Counted from the stretch's first letter, positions 16,238-24,832 are shown. The stretch: 64,000 nucleotides of DNA from Mesorhizobium sp. (GCF_023954305.1 NZ_JAMLIG010000003.1:124001-188000), one strand, 5' to 3'. Made by a program: numbers and translations. Notes: generated by a model from the sequence alone, not told the origin.

Positions 16238-17818
16238 TCAGCGTATCAGTGGCAGCTGGCTGAATTGGTGCGTCGGCGGAGGCGAGGACAGCGTCCATTC
16301 CAGCGTCGTCGCGCCTTCCCCCCAAGGATTCGCGCCCGCCGCGCGTTTCCGGGCGAATGCTTCGACCACCGCGACAAGGAAGACGCACAGGCCGGCTGCC
16401 GAGATGTAGGATCCGATCGAAGAGACGAGGTTCCAGCCTGCGAACGCGTCGGGGTAGTCGGCGTAGCGGCGCGGCATGCCGGCGAGGCCGAGGAAATGCT
16501 GGGGGAAGAAGACGAGATTGACTCCCACGAAGGTGAGCCAGAAGTGGAGCTTCCCGAGCGTTTCGCTCATCAAGTAGCCGCTCATCTTCGGGAACCAGTA
16601 GTACCAGCCTGCGAAAATGGCGAAAGCGGCGCCGAGAGACAGCACATAGTGGAAGTGGGCGACGACATAGTAGGTATCGTGCAGGACCCGGTCGATGCCA
16701 GGGTTTGCGAGAACAACGCCCGTCACGCCGCCGATCGTGAACAGCAGCACGAAGCCCGCCGCCCAGAACATGGCCGTCCTCATCGTGATCGAGCCGTCCC
16801 ACATCGTGGCGAGCCAGGAGAAGACTTTCACACCGGTCGGCACGGCGATGACCATGGAGGCGAAAGCGAAATACCGCTGGCTGTCCAAAGAGAGTCCGAC
16901 GGTGAACATGTGGTGTGCCCAGACGACGAAGCCGATCAAGCCGATCGCCACCATCGCATATGCCATGCCGAGATAGCCGAAGATCTTTTTTTCGCGAACG
17001 TCGAAATCACGTGGCTTACGATGCCGAAGGCTGGGAGGATCATGATGTAGACCTCCGGGTGACCGAAGAACCAGAACAGGTGCTGGTACAGAATGGGGTC
17101 GCCCCCGCCTTCCGGCACGAAGAAAGTCGTGCCGAAATTGCGGTCCGTCAGGAGCATTGTGATCGCGCCTGCGAGAACTGGAAGAGCCAGCAACAGCATG
17201 AAGGCGGTCACAAGCATGGACCACGCGAAGAGTGGCATCTTGTGCAGCGTCATGCCTGGCGCCCGCATGTTAGTTGATAGCGCCGAGTACTGACGACGCC
17301 CAGGAAAGGTGGATCGAGAGGATGACGAAGTCGACGGCGGGGCCGGGCTGGCCAGTGCTCGAGTATGGCGGGTAGAGCGTCCAGCCGCCGCCGTGTCCAG
17401 TAGTCCCAGGCGCTCCGGGTACGAACATCGAGCAGGCGAACAGGACCAGGGAAGCCACCAGCAGCCAGAACGAGACGTTGTTCAAGCGTGGGAACGCCAT
17501 GTCCGGCGTGCCGATCATGATCGGCACGAACCAGTTGCCGAAGCCGCCGATGAGCGCCGGCATGATGACGAGGAAGATCATCACAAGCCCGTGCGCGCTC
17601 ACCACCACGTTGAACAGTCCAGCATCGGCAAATATCTGCATCCCCGGTTCCTGCAGTTCCATGCGCAGGGCAACTGAAAGCCCGGTACCGAGCACTGCCG
17701 ACAGCATCGCAAGGACCAGATAGAGCGTTCCGATATCCTTATGGTTGGTGGAGAAAACCCAGCGCACGAAGAAGCGAGGCCGCTGGTCCTCTCCGGTCGT
17801 TGCAGTGTCCGACATCAT
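16238..17818 (-). pseudogene. Cytochrome c oxidase subunit I (ctaD/coxA) with deletion and frameshift
   Basis: The parts add up to a nearly full aa3-type subunit I: VRWVFSTNHKDIGTLYLVLA at the N-terminus, HGLVMIFLVIMPALIGGFGN with a haem-ligand His, FWFFGHPEVYIMILPAFGIV with the HPEVY copper-B motif, and VVAHFHYVLSLGAAFAIFAG at the C-terminus. It is broken twice. At about 17270 the sequence goes from VLGAIN straight to a stop and then MRAPGM, so the usual FITTIFN-type segment is gone (about 17 bases deleted). At about 16990 an A-run (CGAAAAAAAGATC) lacks one base, shifting ISTFAKK relative to IFGYLGMAYAM. No subunit II or III gene is nearby. The second lesion alone could be a sequencing error, but the first cannot. 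Confidence 0.85.
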
Positions 17819-17905
17819 GTCCTGCCTTTCGGGACCGCAGACGCGGCAGCTTGACGGCGATGCCGTCGCAGCCATCTGTCCGCAGGCTATGCCTGCCTTC
17901 CGTGG

Positions 17906-18559
17906 TCAGTCGGTGACGATCGTATCCATGGGAATGTCGTGCGGTTGCGGGTAGATGGTCGCAATCTTCGCGGTGGCGAAGCCGATACCGATCCTGAGAG
18001 GCATTCGCGGCATAGCCGCCAGCGTTCGATCGAAATAGCCTCCACCGTGCCCCAGGCGATAGTTTGCCGTGTCGAAACCGACGACTGGTGCGATCACGAC
18101 ATCCGGAAGGACGGCGGGTCCCCGGGACGGGACCAGAATGTTCCAGACGCCTCGCTCCAGCGGATCTCCCGGTTGCCAGACGCGGAATTCCAGCGGCTCT
18201 GCCTTCCGAAGCACGACAGGCAGCGCGATCCGCCCGCCTCGTTCGATCACCTTTATAGCCCAGTTGCGAAGGTCCGGTTCGCCACGAAACGGCCAGTAGC
18301 TTGAGACGATGCGCCCCGAGACTCGGCCGATGGCCTGGTCAAGTCTTTCCGCGAGACGCTCGGACCGAGCGATACGGTCCGCCGATTCCAGCGCCATGCG
18401 CTCGTCGATCAGCCGCCTGCGCTCCGCCTTCCTCCACCGTGAGACATCGTCCCAGGCATCGCTGCGCCTGGGCGCAAGCGGCGCGTCCCGTGACAGTTCG
18501 TGCAAGAAGCACGGAGGGGAAGCGTATTCCGGCAGGTCGGTTTCGTCTTCGTCTGACAT
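17906..18559 (-). CDS. 5-formyltetrahydrofolate cyclo-ligase family protein
   Basis: A 217-residue protein with the family's conserved parts: RRLIDERMALESADR near residue 50, VSSYWPFRGEPDLRNW, GRIALPVVLRKAEPLEFRVW and the nucleotide-binding LGHGGGYFDRTLA near the C-terminus. The reaction is ATP-dependent conversion of 5-formyl-THF to 5,10-methenyl-THF. An acidic 30-residue N-terminal extension (MSDEDETDLPEYASPP) is unusual. It is divergent from a LysR gene across 115 bases, so it may be a regulated paralogue rather than the housekeeping enzyme. Confidence 0.85.
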   Translation of the reverse strand: MSDEDETDLPEYASPPCFLHELSRDAPLAPRRSDAWDDVSRWRKAERRRLIDERMALESADRIARSERLAERLDQAIGRVSGRIVSSYWPFRGEPDLRNWAIKVIERGGRIALPVVLRKAEPLEFRVWQPGDPLERGVWNILVPSRGPAVLPDVVIAPVVGFDTANYRLGHGGGYFDRTLAAMPRMPLRIGIGFATAKIATIYPQPHDIPMDTIVTD

Positions 18560-18640
18560 CGGAGACCGTTTCGTCGTTAAGGTGCGGCTTGAAGCTGCGC
18601 CCGAGCAAACCTTAAGGCAAACGGAATTAAATGCGCTATC

Positions 18641-18659
18641 AATGCAAAATTGTTGCATT
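18641..18659. promoter_or_regulatory. LysR box in divergent promoter
   Basis: AATGCAA-AATTG-TTGCATT is an inverted repeat with 7-base arms and a 5-base spacer, matching the T-N11-A LysR consensus. It lies 16 bases before the GTG start of the LysR gene and between it and the divergent fthC-like gene, so it could serve both. Confidence 0.6.
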
Positions 18660-18674
18660 GATGAGGAGACCGAC

Positions 18675-19517
18675 GTGGATGTCGATCGCGCACGCACGTT
18701 TCTCGAGATCGTCCATACCGGGAGCTTTCTCAAGGCTGCCGATCGACTCCACGTCACCCAGACGACCGTAAGCGCCCGTATTCGCACGTTGGAAGAAAGC
18801 CTCGGAAAGCGGCTATTCGTGCGCAGCCGCAACGGCGTGACACTGACTGCCGCAGGCCGAGAGTTCGAGCGTTACGCGCGGTCTTTCGTCCAGGTGTGGG
18901 AGCGTGCGAGACAACAGCTTTCGGTGCCGCCGGGGCGCACCAGCGTCATCGCACTTGGGGGAGAACTTAGTCTCTGGAATCCCGTTCTGCTCGACTGGCT
19001 GGTCTGGATGAAGAAACGACATCCTGAGATAGGCATCCGGGCCAACGTTGGCGTTCCCGACCAACTTATTGAACAGCTTCGTACAGGCGTTCTCGACATC
19101 GCCGTTTTATACGCACCACCGCTGCTACCGGGCTTCAGGATCGAGCTCGTTGAAGAGGAAGAACTAGTGCTCGTGCGTACGCCGGAACGCCACGAGGATG
19201 GAAATCAGCCTGACTACGTCCACGTAGATTGGGGTCCGCAGTTTGCCGCGGCGCACGGTTTCGCGAGCGCAACTGCCGAGGCTCCGGGTCTCGCGGTAGG
19301 GCTTGGACCGTTGGGCCTGAGCTATATCCTTCGCGCAGGCGGCATGGGTTATTTTCGCAGGGGGGCGGTGAAACCGCATCTTGAAAAGGCAGAGCTCGAG
19401 CTCGTTGTGGATGCGCCGCGCTATACCTATCCGGCGTACGCGATCTATCCGGACGGTAGCGAGGTGCGCGGAGATCTCCAGGCGGCGATTGAAGGTCTCA
19501 AGCAGGTGGTTCGGTGA
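18675..19517 (+). CDS. LysR-family regulator
   Basis: A 280-residue LysR protein. The winged helix is at the N-terminus (RARTFLEIVHTGSFLKAADR followed by LHVTQTTVSARIRTLEESLG) and the effector domain follows (FELSLW-type core, then GLGPLGLSYILRAGGMGYF). I chose GTG 18675 since a GAGGAG site precedes it by 6 bases and the conserved helix begins directly after. The frame is open upstream, but that part lies over the divergent gene. It is likely autoregulated through the palindrome at 18641. Candidate targets are the divergent fthC-like gene and the convergent nitronate monooxygenase unit. Confidence 0.85.
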   Translation: MDVDRARTFLEIVHTGSFLKAADRLHVTQTTVSARIRTLEESLGKRLFVRSRNGVTLTAAGREFERYARSFVQVWERARQQLSVPPGRTSVIALGGELSLWNPVLLDWLVWMKKRHPEIGIRANVGVPDQLIEQLRTGVLDIAVLYAPPLLPGFRIELVEEEELVLVRTPERHEDGNQPDYVHVDWGPQFAAAHGFASATAEAPGLAVGLGPLGLSYILRAGGMGYFRRGAVKPHLEKAELELVVDAPRYTYPAYAIYPDGSEVRGDLQAAIEGLKQVVR

Positions 19518-19797
19518 CGGCCCTGGAGGAAAGGAGCGCTGAAATCGCAAGCTCTCGTCCTCTCCTGCTGATGCCCAAGCCCGACGGAAGTCTTGTCGCG
19601 AGACCGAGACAGACCAATCGAGCGCCGGTCACCCGATCGATCCCGAGGCGCTGGCCTCGGTTGAGACGCATGAGCCCGGCCTGTTCGGCTCGGTCGAGCT
19701 GATCCCAAGCGACGGCTGCCTCGGGGCCGTCTCCGTCCGGCCGGAGCGTGAGCGGCGTTCGTTCCCGAAGGACTTCACCGCGGCCGCGTCGGGTCAT
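19498..19797 (-). CDS. Hypothetical protein downstream of nitronate monooxygenase (99 aa)
   Basis: A reverse frame whose ATG (19797) overlaps the stop of the nitronate monooxygenase gene, the usual sign of translational coupling. The core (AVAWDQLDRAEQAGLMRLNR followed by GQRLGIDRVTGARLVCLGLA) looks like a compact helical domain. No function is recognised. It overlaps the 3' end of the LysR gene by 20 bases tail to tail. Confidence 0.5.
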   Translation of the reverse strand: MTRRGRGEVLRERTPLTLRPDGDGPEAAVAWDQLDRAEQAGLMRLNRGQRLGIDRVTGARLVCLGLATRLPSGLGISRRGRELAISALLSSRAVTEPPA

Positions 19798-20882
19798 CCC
19801 CGCCGCTCTCCCATCCGGGCGAGCATTCCCTCCGCGTCAGCGGCAAGCTGCCGTGTGAGTTCGCCTGCAGGAAGCTCGCGGCAGAGCCTTGCCGCCTGAC
19901 CGGACCATAGCGACATGAACTCGCCGGACCCCGTCTCCTCTGCCGCGGCCCTGATGGGGGCCAGCGCTCCGCCCGCCAACGGAAAGGAAGGAGCCACCGA
20001 GCTCATTGGACCGAGTTCACGCATGACGCGATTGAGGATGCCGCGCGCGGGCCGTCCGGTGAACACGTTGGTCAGCGCAGTCTCTTCGGCACGTTCGTTT
20101 CGCAATGCCTGTCGATGCGGCGTCGCGAGACGTGCTTCGGGCGTGAACAGATAGGCCGTGCCGATCTGCACGGCGGACGCTCCTAGCGCCAGCGCCGCCA
20201 CGATCCCGCGAGCGTCGGCGATGCCTCCCGCGGCGATGACCGGCACCCGTACGGCATCTACCACCTGTGGAACGAGGGCAAAGGTGCCGACCTGGGTCGC
20301 CATGTCTGCCGTGAGGAAGCTGCCCCTGTGTCCTCCTGCTTCGAATCCTTGCGCGATGATGGCATCGCATCCATTCAGTTCCAGCCAGCGCGCTTCCCGG
20401 ACCGTCGTGGCGGACGAGAGCACCTTGGCGCCGGTGGACTTCACCCGCTCGAGCAGCGGCGTTGAAGGAAGCCCGAAGTGAAAGCTCACCACTTCCGGGC
20501 GGAACTCTTCGACCAACCCGCAGAATTCATCGTCGAAAGGGTTCCGGCTCGACGACACGTGAGGCGCCTCCGGATCGAGGCCGAATTCCCGGTAATAGGG
20601 TTCCAGGGCTCGTCTCCAGGCCATGTCCCTCCCGGGCTCGTCGACGGGCTGATCATGGCAGAAGAAGTTGACGTTGATCGGCCGAGAGGTTCTTTCCCGT
20701 ATTCTCACAAGCTCCGATCGCGCAAGCTCCGCCGTCATCGTGGCGCATGGCAGCGACCCAAGGCCGCCGGCCTCCGAGACTGCCACGACCATGTCGGCGA
20801 AGACAGGACCTGCCATGGGTGCCTGAATGATCGGCAGTTCCATGCCGATCATCTCGAGAATTCCTTTGTTCAGCCAGTCCAT
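19794..20882 (-). CDS. Nitronate monooxygenase (2-nitropropane dioxygenase family)
   Basis: A 362-residue TIM-barrel FMN protein. The start has MIGMELPIIQAPMAGPVF, the middle NGCDAIIAQGFEAGGHRG (FMN-phosphate/substrate loop with the catalytic His), then VPVIAAGGIADARGIVAALA and ALGASAVQIGTAYLFTPEA. This is the class I nitronate monooxygenase pattern; such enzymes oxidise propionate-3-nitronate or alkyl nitronates. It is followed by a translationally coupled 99-residue protein. The LysR gene at 18675 is convergent. Confidence 0.88.
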   Translation of the reverse strand: MDWLNKGILEMIGMELPIIQAPMAGPVFADMVVAVSEAGGLGSLPCATMTAELARSELVRIRERTSRPINVNFFCHDQPVDEPGRDMAWRRALEPYYREFGLDPEAPHVSSSRNPFDDEFCGLVEEFRPEVVSFHFGLPSTPLLERVKSTGAKVLSSATTVREARWLELNGCDAIIAQGFEAGGHRGSFLTADMATQVGTFALVPQVVDAVRVPVIAAGGIADARGIVAALALGASAVQIGTAYLFTPEARLATPHRQALRNERAEETALTNVFTGRPARGILNRVMRELGPMSSVAPSFPLAGGALAPIRAAAEETGSGEFMSLWSGQAARLCRELPAGELTRQLAADAEGMLARMGERRG

Positions 20883-21030
20883 GTGAATGCCTTCGCGCCC
20901 GTCGGAGTTTGTCAGAGCTCACTATTTGCGTCACGGGAATGCCTGGCAAACGAAAAAATCATGGGCTAGCCGACAGCTTTCTTGCACCATCCGCACGCCG
21001 GGCGCGGAACCCAAGCTGCTGTACGCATGT

Positions 21031-21634
21031 CTATGGAAGTAGCGGCGGCCTGCTGCAACCAAGGTCGTTCAACCGACCATCGCGCAGCCCGTATATCCAT
21101 CCGTGAACTCTGATCCGGCTTCCCCATTTCCATGCCGATCGCATGATCGTCGAGTTGCAGAGTCGATCCACCTGCGATTTCACGGAAAGCTGGCAGAGCC
21201 GATCCGCCCGCGTCAACGGGTCCTGGACACGATCGAGGTCGGCCGCGTGCAGCTCCGCTAGCTCACGTACGGGCTGCAGCCAATGGTCAACAAGACCGTG
21301 GGGCTGGTCCTCCATCGCTGCCTGTATGCCACCACAGCCCATAGTGCCCGCACACGATCACGTGGCGTATGTGCAGAACCTCGATCGCGTACTCGAGCAC
21401 GGAAAGCAGGTTCAGGTCGCCGGGATGAACAAGGTTGGCTACGTTTCGATGAACGAAAACTTCACCAGGCTGCAATCCCGCAATCACGTTGGCGGGCACC
21501 CGGCTGTCGGAGCACCCGATCCACAGATACTCAGGTCGCTGCAAAGACGCTAGTCTCTCGAAATAGCCAGGATCATTCTCGACCTGCGCCGCAGCCCACA
21601 CGCGGTTGTTCTCGAGCAAATCGGACAGCATCAT
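21031..21634 (-). pseudogene. Beta-carbonic anhydrase with one-base frameshift
   Basis: The N-terminal half from ATG 21634 (MMLSDLLENNRVWAAAQVEN, YLWIGCSDSRVPANVIAGLQ with zinc-ligand Cys and Asp-Arg pair, VLHIRHVIVCGHYG with zinc ligands His and Cys) is a normal beta-carbonic anhydrase. At about 21330 an extra G (TATGGGCTGTGG) shifts the frame. The rest (GCGGIQAAMEDQPHGLVDHW, then VHGWIYGLRDGRLNDLG) continues one frame over and ends at 21031. Total length, about 200 residues, is normal for the family. Every residue for zinc binding is still encoded, so this is either a recent inactivation or a sequence error. Confidence 0.8.
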
Positions 21635-21913
21635 TTCACTCCAGTGAGTGACTAAGCTCACCACCCACGCCACATGAACTCAAAACCTGGCAGCCGTAGA
21701 AATACTTCCGTGTTAACGCCGCGGTCACGCAAGGGAACATACCGCAAGCCATCGGCATCTCCACCAACTGAGCGAGCGTCGTCGGTTGATCATGTTTCAA
21801 TGCGTTGGTGCTCGTCGCCGCGAGCCAAAAGGAGGCTTCGTTCTCGTGAACGTGCCAGCCCGCCATGCGGCGGTCCCAACGACTCCCCTTCGCGGGAAGC
21901 GCGCCGTTTCGCC

Positions 21914-21948
21914 GATGCCTCATCCCTCGGCATCGCGAAGGATGAGGC
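21914..21948. terminator. Nested hairpin downstream of the cupredoxin gene
   Basis: GCCTCATCC (21917-21925) pairs with GGATGAGGC (21940-21948). An alternative stem CGATGCC (21914-21920) pairs with GGCATCG (21929-21935), so two mutually exclusive stems exist. On the minus strand this directly follows the cupredoxin stop at 21963, where a terminator is expected. The rest of the 330-base gap to the carbonic anhydrase has no recognised gene. Confidence 0.5.
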
Positions 21949-21962
21949 TACAAGGCATATCC

Positions 21963-22283
21963 TTAAGGGGCCGCCACCATTATGCGGCCCTTCATGTTGG
22001 GGTGAAAGCGGCAAATGTAATCAATCGTTTCCGCCTTCTGCACGACGATGCTGCCCGACTTTTTGACCGGAAGCATCACTTCCCAGCCGCCCTTTACGGT
22101 GGCCGTATGGACAAACTTATCCTTATTCACCCACTCGATCGTGTCGCCGACCTTGGCGTTGATCTCGGTCGGCGTAAAAGCCATCTTATCGACCGTCACC
22201 GTTATGGTTTCGGCCTGCGCCGGGACCGCGCTCGTGGCCAGCGTCAGCACCAGGGGCGCCCAAATATGCCGCTTCGCCAACAT
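21963..22283 (-). CDS. Cupredoxin (plastocyanin/pseudoazurin-like), periplasmic
   Basis: A 106-residue protein with a signal peptide (about residues 1-24, cut after VPAQA) and one cupredoxin domain: MAFTPTEINAKVGDTIEWVN, KDKFVHTATVKGGWEV (first copper His) and YICRFHPNMKGRIMV (Cys, His and Met ligands). All four type 1 copper ligands are visible. It would be a small blue copper electron carrier or copper-binding protein in the periplasm. It is followed upstream by a DUF4142 gene 11 bases away and then an ECF sigma factor, all on the minus strand, so the three look like one stress cassette. Confidence 0.85.
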   Translation of the reverse strand: MLAKRHIWAPLVLTLATSAVPAQAETITVTVDKMAFTPTEINAKVGDTIEWVNKDKFVHTATVKGGWEVMLPVKKSGSIVVQKAETIDYICRFHPNMKGRIMVAAP

Positions 22284-22294
22284 GGCGCAAATCC

Positions 22295-22819
22295 TTATTT
22301 CAGACCGGCCGCGACCGTCTCGGCATGCTGCTCGTGGCCCTGGAATATCTTCAGGCCGGTTTCCAGCAGGCTCTTGAGTTCAGCGTTCTGCGCCGAGGGG
22401 ATCAGCAAGGTCTCGAGCGCGCCGTTGACCTGCTTGTGATAGGCGACCTCATTGTCGACATAGGCCTTGTCGAAGTCTACGCCGTCGAGCTTCGCGAGCT
22501 TCGCGCGTTCGGCGGCCGCTGCCTGCGTCAAGGCCTTGCTGGTGTCGTTGTCCTCGGGTGTCACGTTGAGCTTCTTGACGAGGTCGAGCGCTTGGACGTT
22601 CACCGCTTCATGGTCCCGCACCATGGACTCGGCAAAGTCCACGACATCCTTGTTCTTGGATTTCGAGATGGCGAGTTTCGCCGCCTCGATATCGATGACG
22701 CCGGCCGTGTAGGCGATGTGCGCGATCTGCGGGTCAGTGGGCTTGTCGGCGGCCTGCGCCAAAGGTGCTGCGCCGAGCAGGTAAAGCGCGGCCAAAGCAG
22801 TGATCAGTCGAATGTGCAT
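22295..22819 (-). CDS. DUF4142 exported protein
   Basis: A 174-residue protein with a signal peptide (MHIRLITALAALYLLGAAPL, cut after AQA) and a ferritin-like four-helix DUF4142 domain (IAYTAGVIDIEAAKLAISKS, FAESMVRDHEAVNVQALDLV, YVDNEVAYHKQVNGALETLL). The pattern of E and H residues in the helices resembles metal-binding four-helix bundles. Function is unknown; family members are often periplasmic and next to sigma factors or oxidative-stress genes. A GGGAAC promoter element like that of the sigma gene lies upstream at 22903. Confidence 0.85.
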   Translation of the reverse strand: MHIRLITALAALYLLGAAPLAQAADKPTDPQIAHIAYTAGVIDIEAAKLAISKSKNKDVVDFAESMVRDHEAVNVQALDLVKKLNVTPEDNDTSKALTQAAAAERAKLAKLDGVDFDKAYVDNEVAYHKQVNGALETLLIPSAQNAELKSLLETGLKIFQGHEQHAETVAAGLK

Positions 22820-22902
22820 GGGAACCTCCTTGACCCGACGTGCCGAAGGGCACCGGGCTTTGCTTTCAGTTGACGATCATTGGATGCGGCGTAGGTGGAA
22901 AC

Positions 22903-22910
22903 GTTCCCGG
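22903..22910 (-). promoter_or_regulatory. ECF-type -35 element upstream of DUF4142 and cupredoxin genes
   Basis: On the minus strand the sequence is CCGGGAACGTTTC, about 85 bases before the DUF4142 start. The same CCGGGAAC-NTTTC string occurs before the ECF sigma gene (23704-23711), and GGAAC is the hallmark -35 of ECF sigma factors. Shared motif and operon layout suggest that the sigma factor transcribes both units. Confidence 0.55.
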
Positions 22911-22962
22911 TAAATTCAAGTATTCCGACAGGGCCCGACGAGTCAGGTCTTGTCGCAGGCGC

Positions 22963-23658
22963 TTATTGCAGGAAGCCGAGCCGCTTCATCACCGCTGTCG
23001 TCAAGCGCTCGCAGCGCTGGCCGGCAAACGGGAACGCATCCATCAGGACCGGGCCGATCTGCTCGTCGAGCTGCGTACGCACGCGAGCCCGAGCGCGGTG
23101 CAGCCGGGTCTTCACTGTCTCCGGCCGTATGCCCAGAAGCTGCGCCGTCTCGTCGATGCTCAGTCCCTCGATCACTCTGGCGACGAAGACCGTCCGGTAG
23201 ATGTCGGGAAGATTGTCGGTCGCCCGTTCGACGATTTGCAGTATCTGTCGTTGCGCCATGGTCCGCTCCGGATCGGAGGTCGCTGTGTTGCGGGGAAATT
23301 GAATGATCTGGGCCTCGGCGCTGAGATCGCTTGATTGCGCGAGATCCGGAGCGCGCCGCGTCCTGCGCAGACGCCCCAGCGCCTCGTTGAGGACGATGCG
23401 GGAAAGCCAAGTCGCCAGCGAGGACTTGCCGCGGAAACTCGCCAGGTGGGCAAAGGCGCTGACATAGGCTTCCTGGACGATGTCCTCGGCTTCGCTGTTG
23501 TTGCGCACGACGCCGCGGGCAAGGCGGTATAGCCATTGGTTATGCGTCGTCATGATGGTGCGGAATGCATCACCGTCGCGCGCCAGAGCCCGGCGCACCA
23601 GTTCCAGGTCGTCGGGAGCGGCGACGATTTCGACCAGGTCTTCTCGAGCGTGGGACAT
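22963..23658 (-). CDS. RNA polymerase ECF sigma factor
   Basis: A 231-residue sigma-70 family protein of ECF type. Region 2 is YRLARGVVRNNSEAEDIVQE followed by AYVSAFAHLASFRGKSSLAT-WLSRIVLNEALGRLRR. Region 4 is NLPDIYRTVFVARVIEGLSI followed by DETAQLLGIRPETVKTRLHR. No anti-sigma gene is seen on either side, which is unusual: upstream lies a folE stump and downstream the DUF4142/cupredoxin pair. I chose ATG 23658 (GGAGA site) because the frame upstream overlaps the promoter. The shared GGGAAC motif suggests autoregulation. Confidence 0.9.
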   Translation of the reverse strand: MSHAREDLVEIVAAPDDLELVRRALARDGDAFRTIMTTHNQWLYRLARGVVRNNSEAEDIVQEAYVSAFAHLASFRGKSSLATWLSRIVLNEALGRLRRTRRAPDLAQSSDLSAEAQIIQFPRNTATSDPERTMAQRQILQIVERATDNLPDIYRTVFVARVIEGLSIDETAQLLGIRPETVKTRLHRARARVRTQLDEQIGPVLMDAFPFAGQRCERLTTAVMKRLGFLQ

Positions 23659-23703
23659 GAACAGTCTCCTTATCACCGCATCAGATTGTGTTCGACGCGA
23701 AAG

Positions 23704-23711
23704 GTTCCCGG
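23704..23711 (-). promoter_or_regulatory. ECF-type -35 element upstream of the sigma factor gene
   Basis: On the minus strand CCGGGAACCTTTC lies about 45 bases before the sigma gene start. It matches the element at 22903 in 12 of 13 positions, pointing to an autoregulated ECF promoter. Confidence 0.55.
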
Positions 23712-23717
23712 AAATCG

Positions 23718-23950
23718 TCACATGCCGATGGAAGACAGGAATTCGCGTCGGAGGCCGGCATCCGTGTCGAAGACGTCCAGCGGGCGCTTGGTGACTATAC
23801 GTGTGCCGTGCACGCGGACGCCGCGCGTGGACATGCAGCCGTGCTTGGCTTCGATGACGACGGCGACCCCGCCAGGCCGCAGCCCTTCTTCGATGGCGCG
23901 GGCGATCTCGTCCGTCAGACGTTCCTGTATCAGGAGACGCCGCGCGCAAG
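23718..23950 (-). pseudogene. GTP cyclohydrolase I (folE) C-terminal stump
   Basis: The reverse frame contains RRLLIQERLTDEIARAIEEG, LRPGGVAVVIEAKHGCMSTR, GVRVHGTRIVTKRPLDVFDT and REEFLS-like RREFLSSIGM, the last 75 or so residues of GTP cyclohydrolase I, including a C-terminal zinc ligand Cys (KHGCMSTRGV). The N-terminal two thirds are missing and replaced by the end of an IS3-family element, so the gene was cut by insertion or recombination. The open frame continues about 110 bases into IS sequence, giving a chimeric N-terminus without meaning. Confidence 0.8.
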
Positions 23951-24148
23951 CTTCGACAATCTCACCCCCGCCGACGTCTATTTCGGGCGCGGCGAGATCA
24001 TTACTCTGGAAATGCAAAGGATCAAACGCGAAACCATCAAACAGCGCCGCTTGCCTCATCGAGAAGCGGCAGCCTAATATGACAACCCTGATGGGCCAGA
24101 GCCTCCGTTAGCTTACCGCTCCAGTTGTCCCAAAACCCTGATGACGGA
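23941..24148 (+). mobile_element. IS3-family element, 3' end of orfB
   Basis: The plus frame SFDNLTPADVYFGRGEIITL followed by EMQRIKRETIKQRRLPHREA is the C-terminal tail of an IS3-family OrfB integrase, ending at a stop near 24077. The following 70 bases, to about 24148 (CCTGATGACGGACA), closely match the sequence beyond the same gene end in a second, inverted copy at 47776-48080. Only the element's right end is present, joined to the folE stump. Confidence 0.8.
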
Positions 24149-24335
24149 CAATGCTGGTGATCTCACCGAGCCGTATCAGCTCCGGAATCTTCGACGCATC
24201 AATTCCCAGCCCCATGGCAACGACCGAGGCGTCGATCTCGACCGCCTCCGGCGTGACAGCGGCGACGGCCGGAAGGCCCCCTCGGCCCTCGTTGCGGTCC
24301 TCCCTGACCATCGATGCGCTGACCGGCGCCTGCAC
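24149..24335 (-). pseudogene. DUF6522-like protein, truncated by IS3
   Basis: The frame VAAVTPEAVEIDASVVAMGL followed by GIDASKIPELIRLGEITSIV looks like the N-terminal part of short DUF6522-type proteins often found beside denitrification and haemoglobin genes. It ends at the border of the IS3 remnant, so the C-terminal half has been removed. Assignment rests on memory of the motif, so it is tentative. Confidence 0.45.
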
Positions 24336-24603
24336 CGAAGGCAGCGAGCCAGTCCTCCATCAGCCGGCGATCCTCCTTCGAGAAGCGGGTCCGATTGCAT
24401 AGGTCTTCGAACGTATCGTCCGGGCGGCACCGCTCGTATCGGGCCGCCACCACGCGAAGCAGGTCATGCCGCTCTGGGATGGAGCAGGCGCCGGCTTCCC
24501 GGAAGCTGTTCGTGGTGGGAAGAATGGTCAAGTGGGCTCTCCTTCGATTGCTGGCGATCCTTGTATAGGACAGGGTGTCGCGTACTACGTTGCTCTTCAG
24601 CAA
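24320..24603 (-). pseudogene. Conserved hypothetical protein remnant (RPDDTFEDL motif)
   Basis: The reverse frame has HDLLRVVAARYERCRPDDTF followed by EDLCNRTRFSKEDRRLMEDW-LAAF. This short helical protein, with a PDDTFEDL and FSKED pattern, tends to accompany DUF6522 and nitrogen-oxide genes. The usual stop after LAA is missing and the frame runs on over the neighbouring gene, so it is likely damaged. No function is known. Confidence 0.4.
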
Positions 24604-24832
24604 ACCGGACCTAGTACGTCGCAGATCGCTAGGCAGTGCCGGGTTTGCACGCAGGAGCGGCCGGTCGACGGTCTAGCGCGGCGCGGCCTCCCTGGCAGGG
24701 ACAGTGCCAAGGGTTCAAGCTTCATGTAGGGTGAGGCATCTGGAAGCGGTCCTCCACGCATTCGCGGGATGCATCGAGATTGCTGGGCGGACCACTCCTC
24801 CCTCATGACGGTAACGAGAGCAGACAGAAATC
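24604..24832. other. Intergenic region before ilvD
   Basis: About 230 bases with no recognised gene. It should contain the ilvD promoter. Nothing resembling a leucine/valine attenuator leader peptide is evident. Confidence 0.45.
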
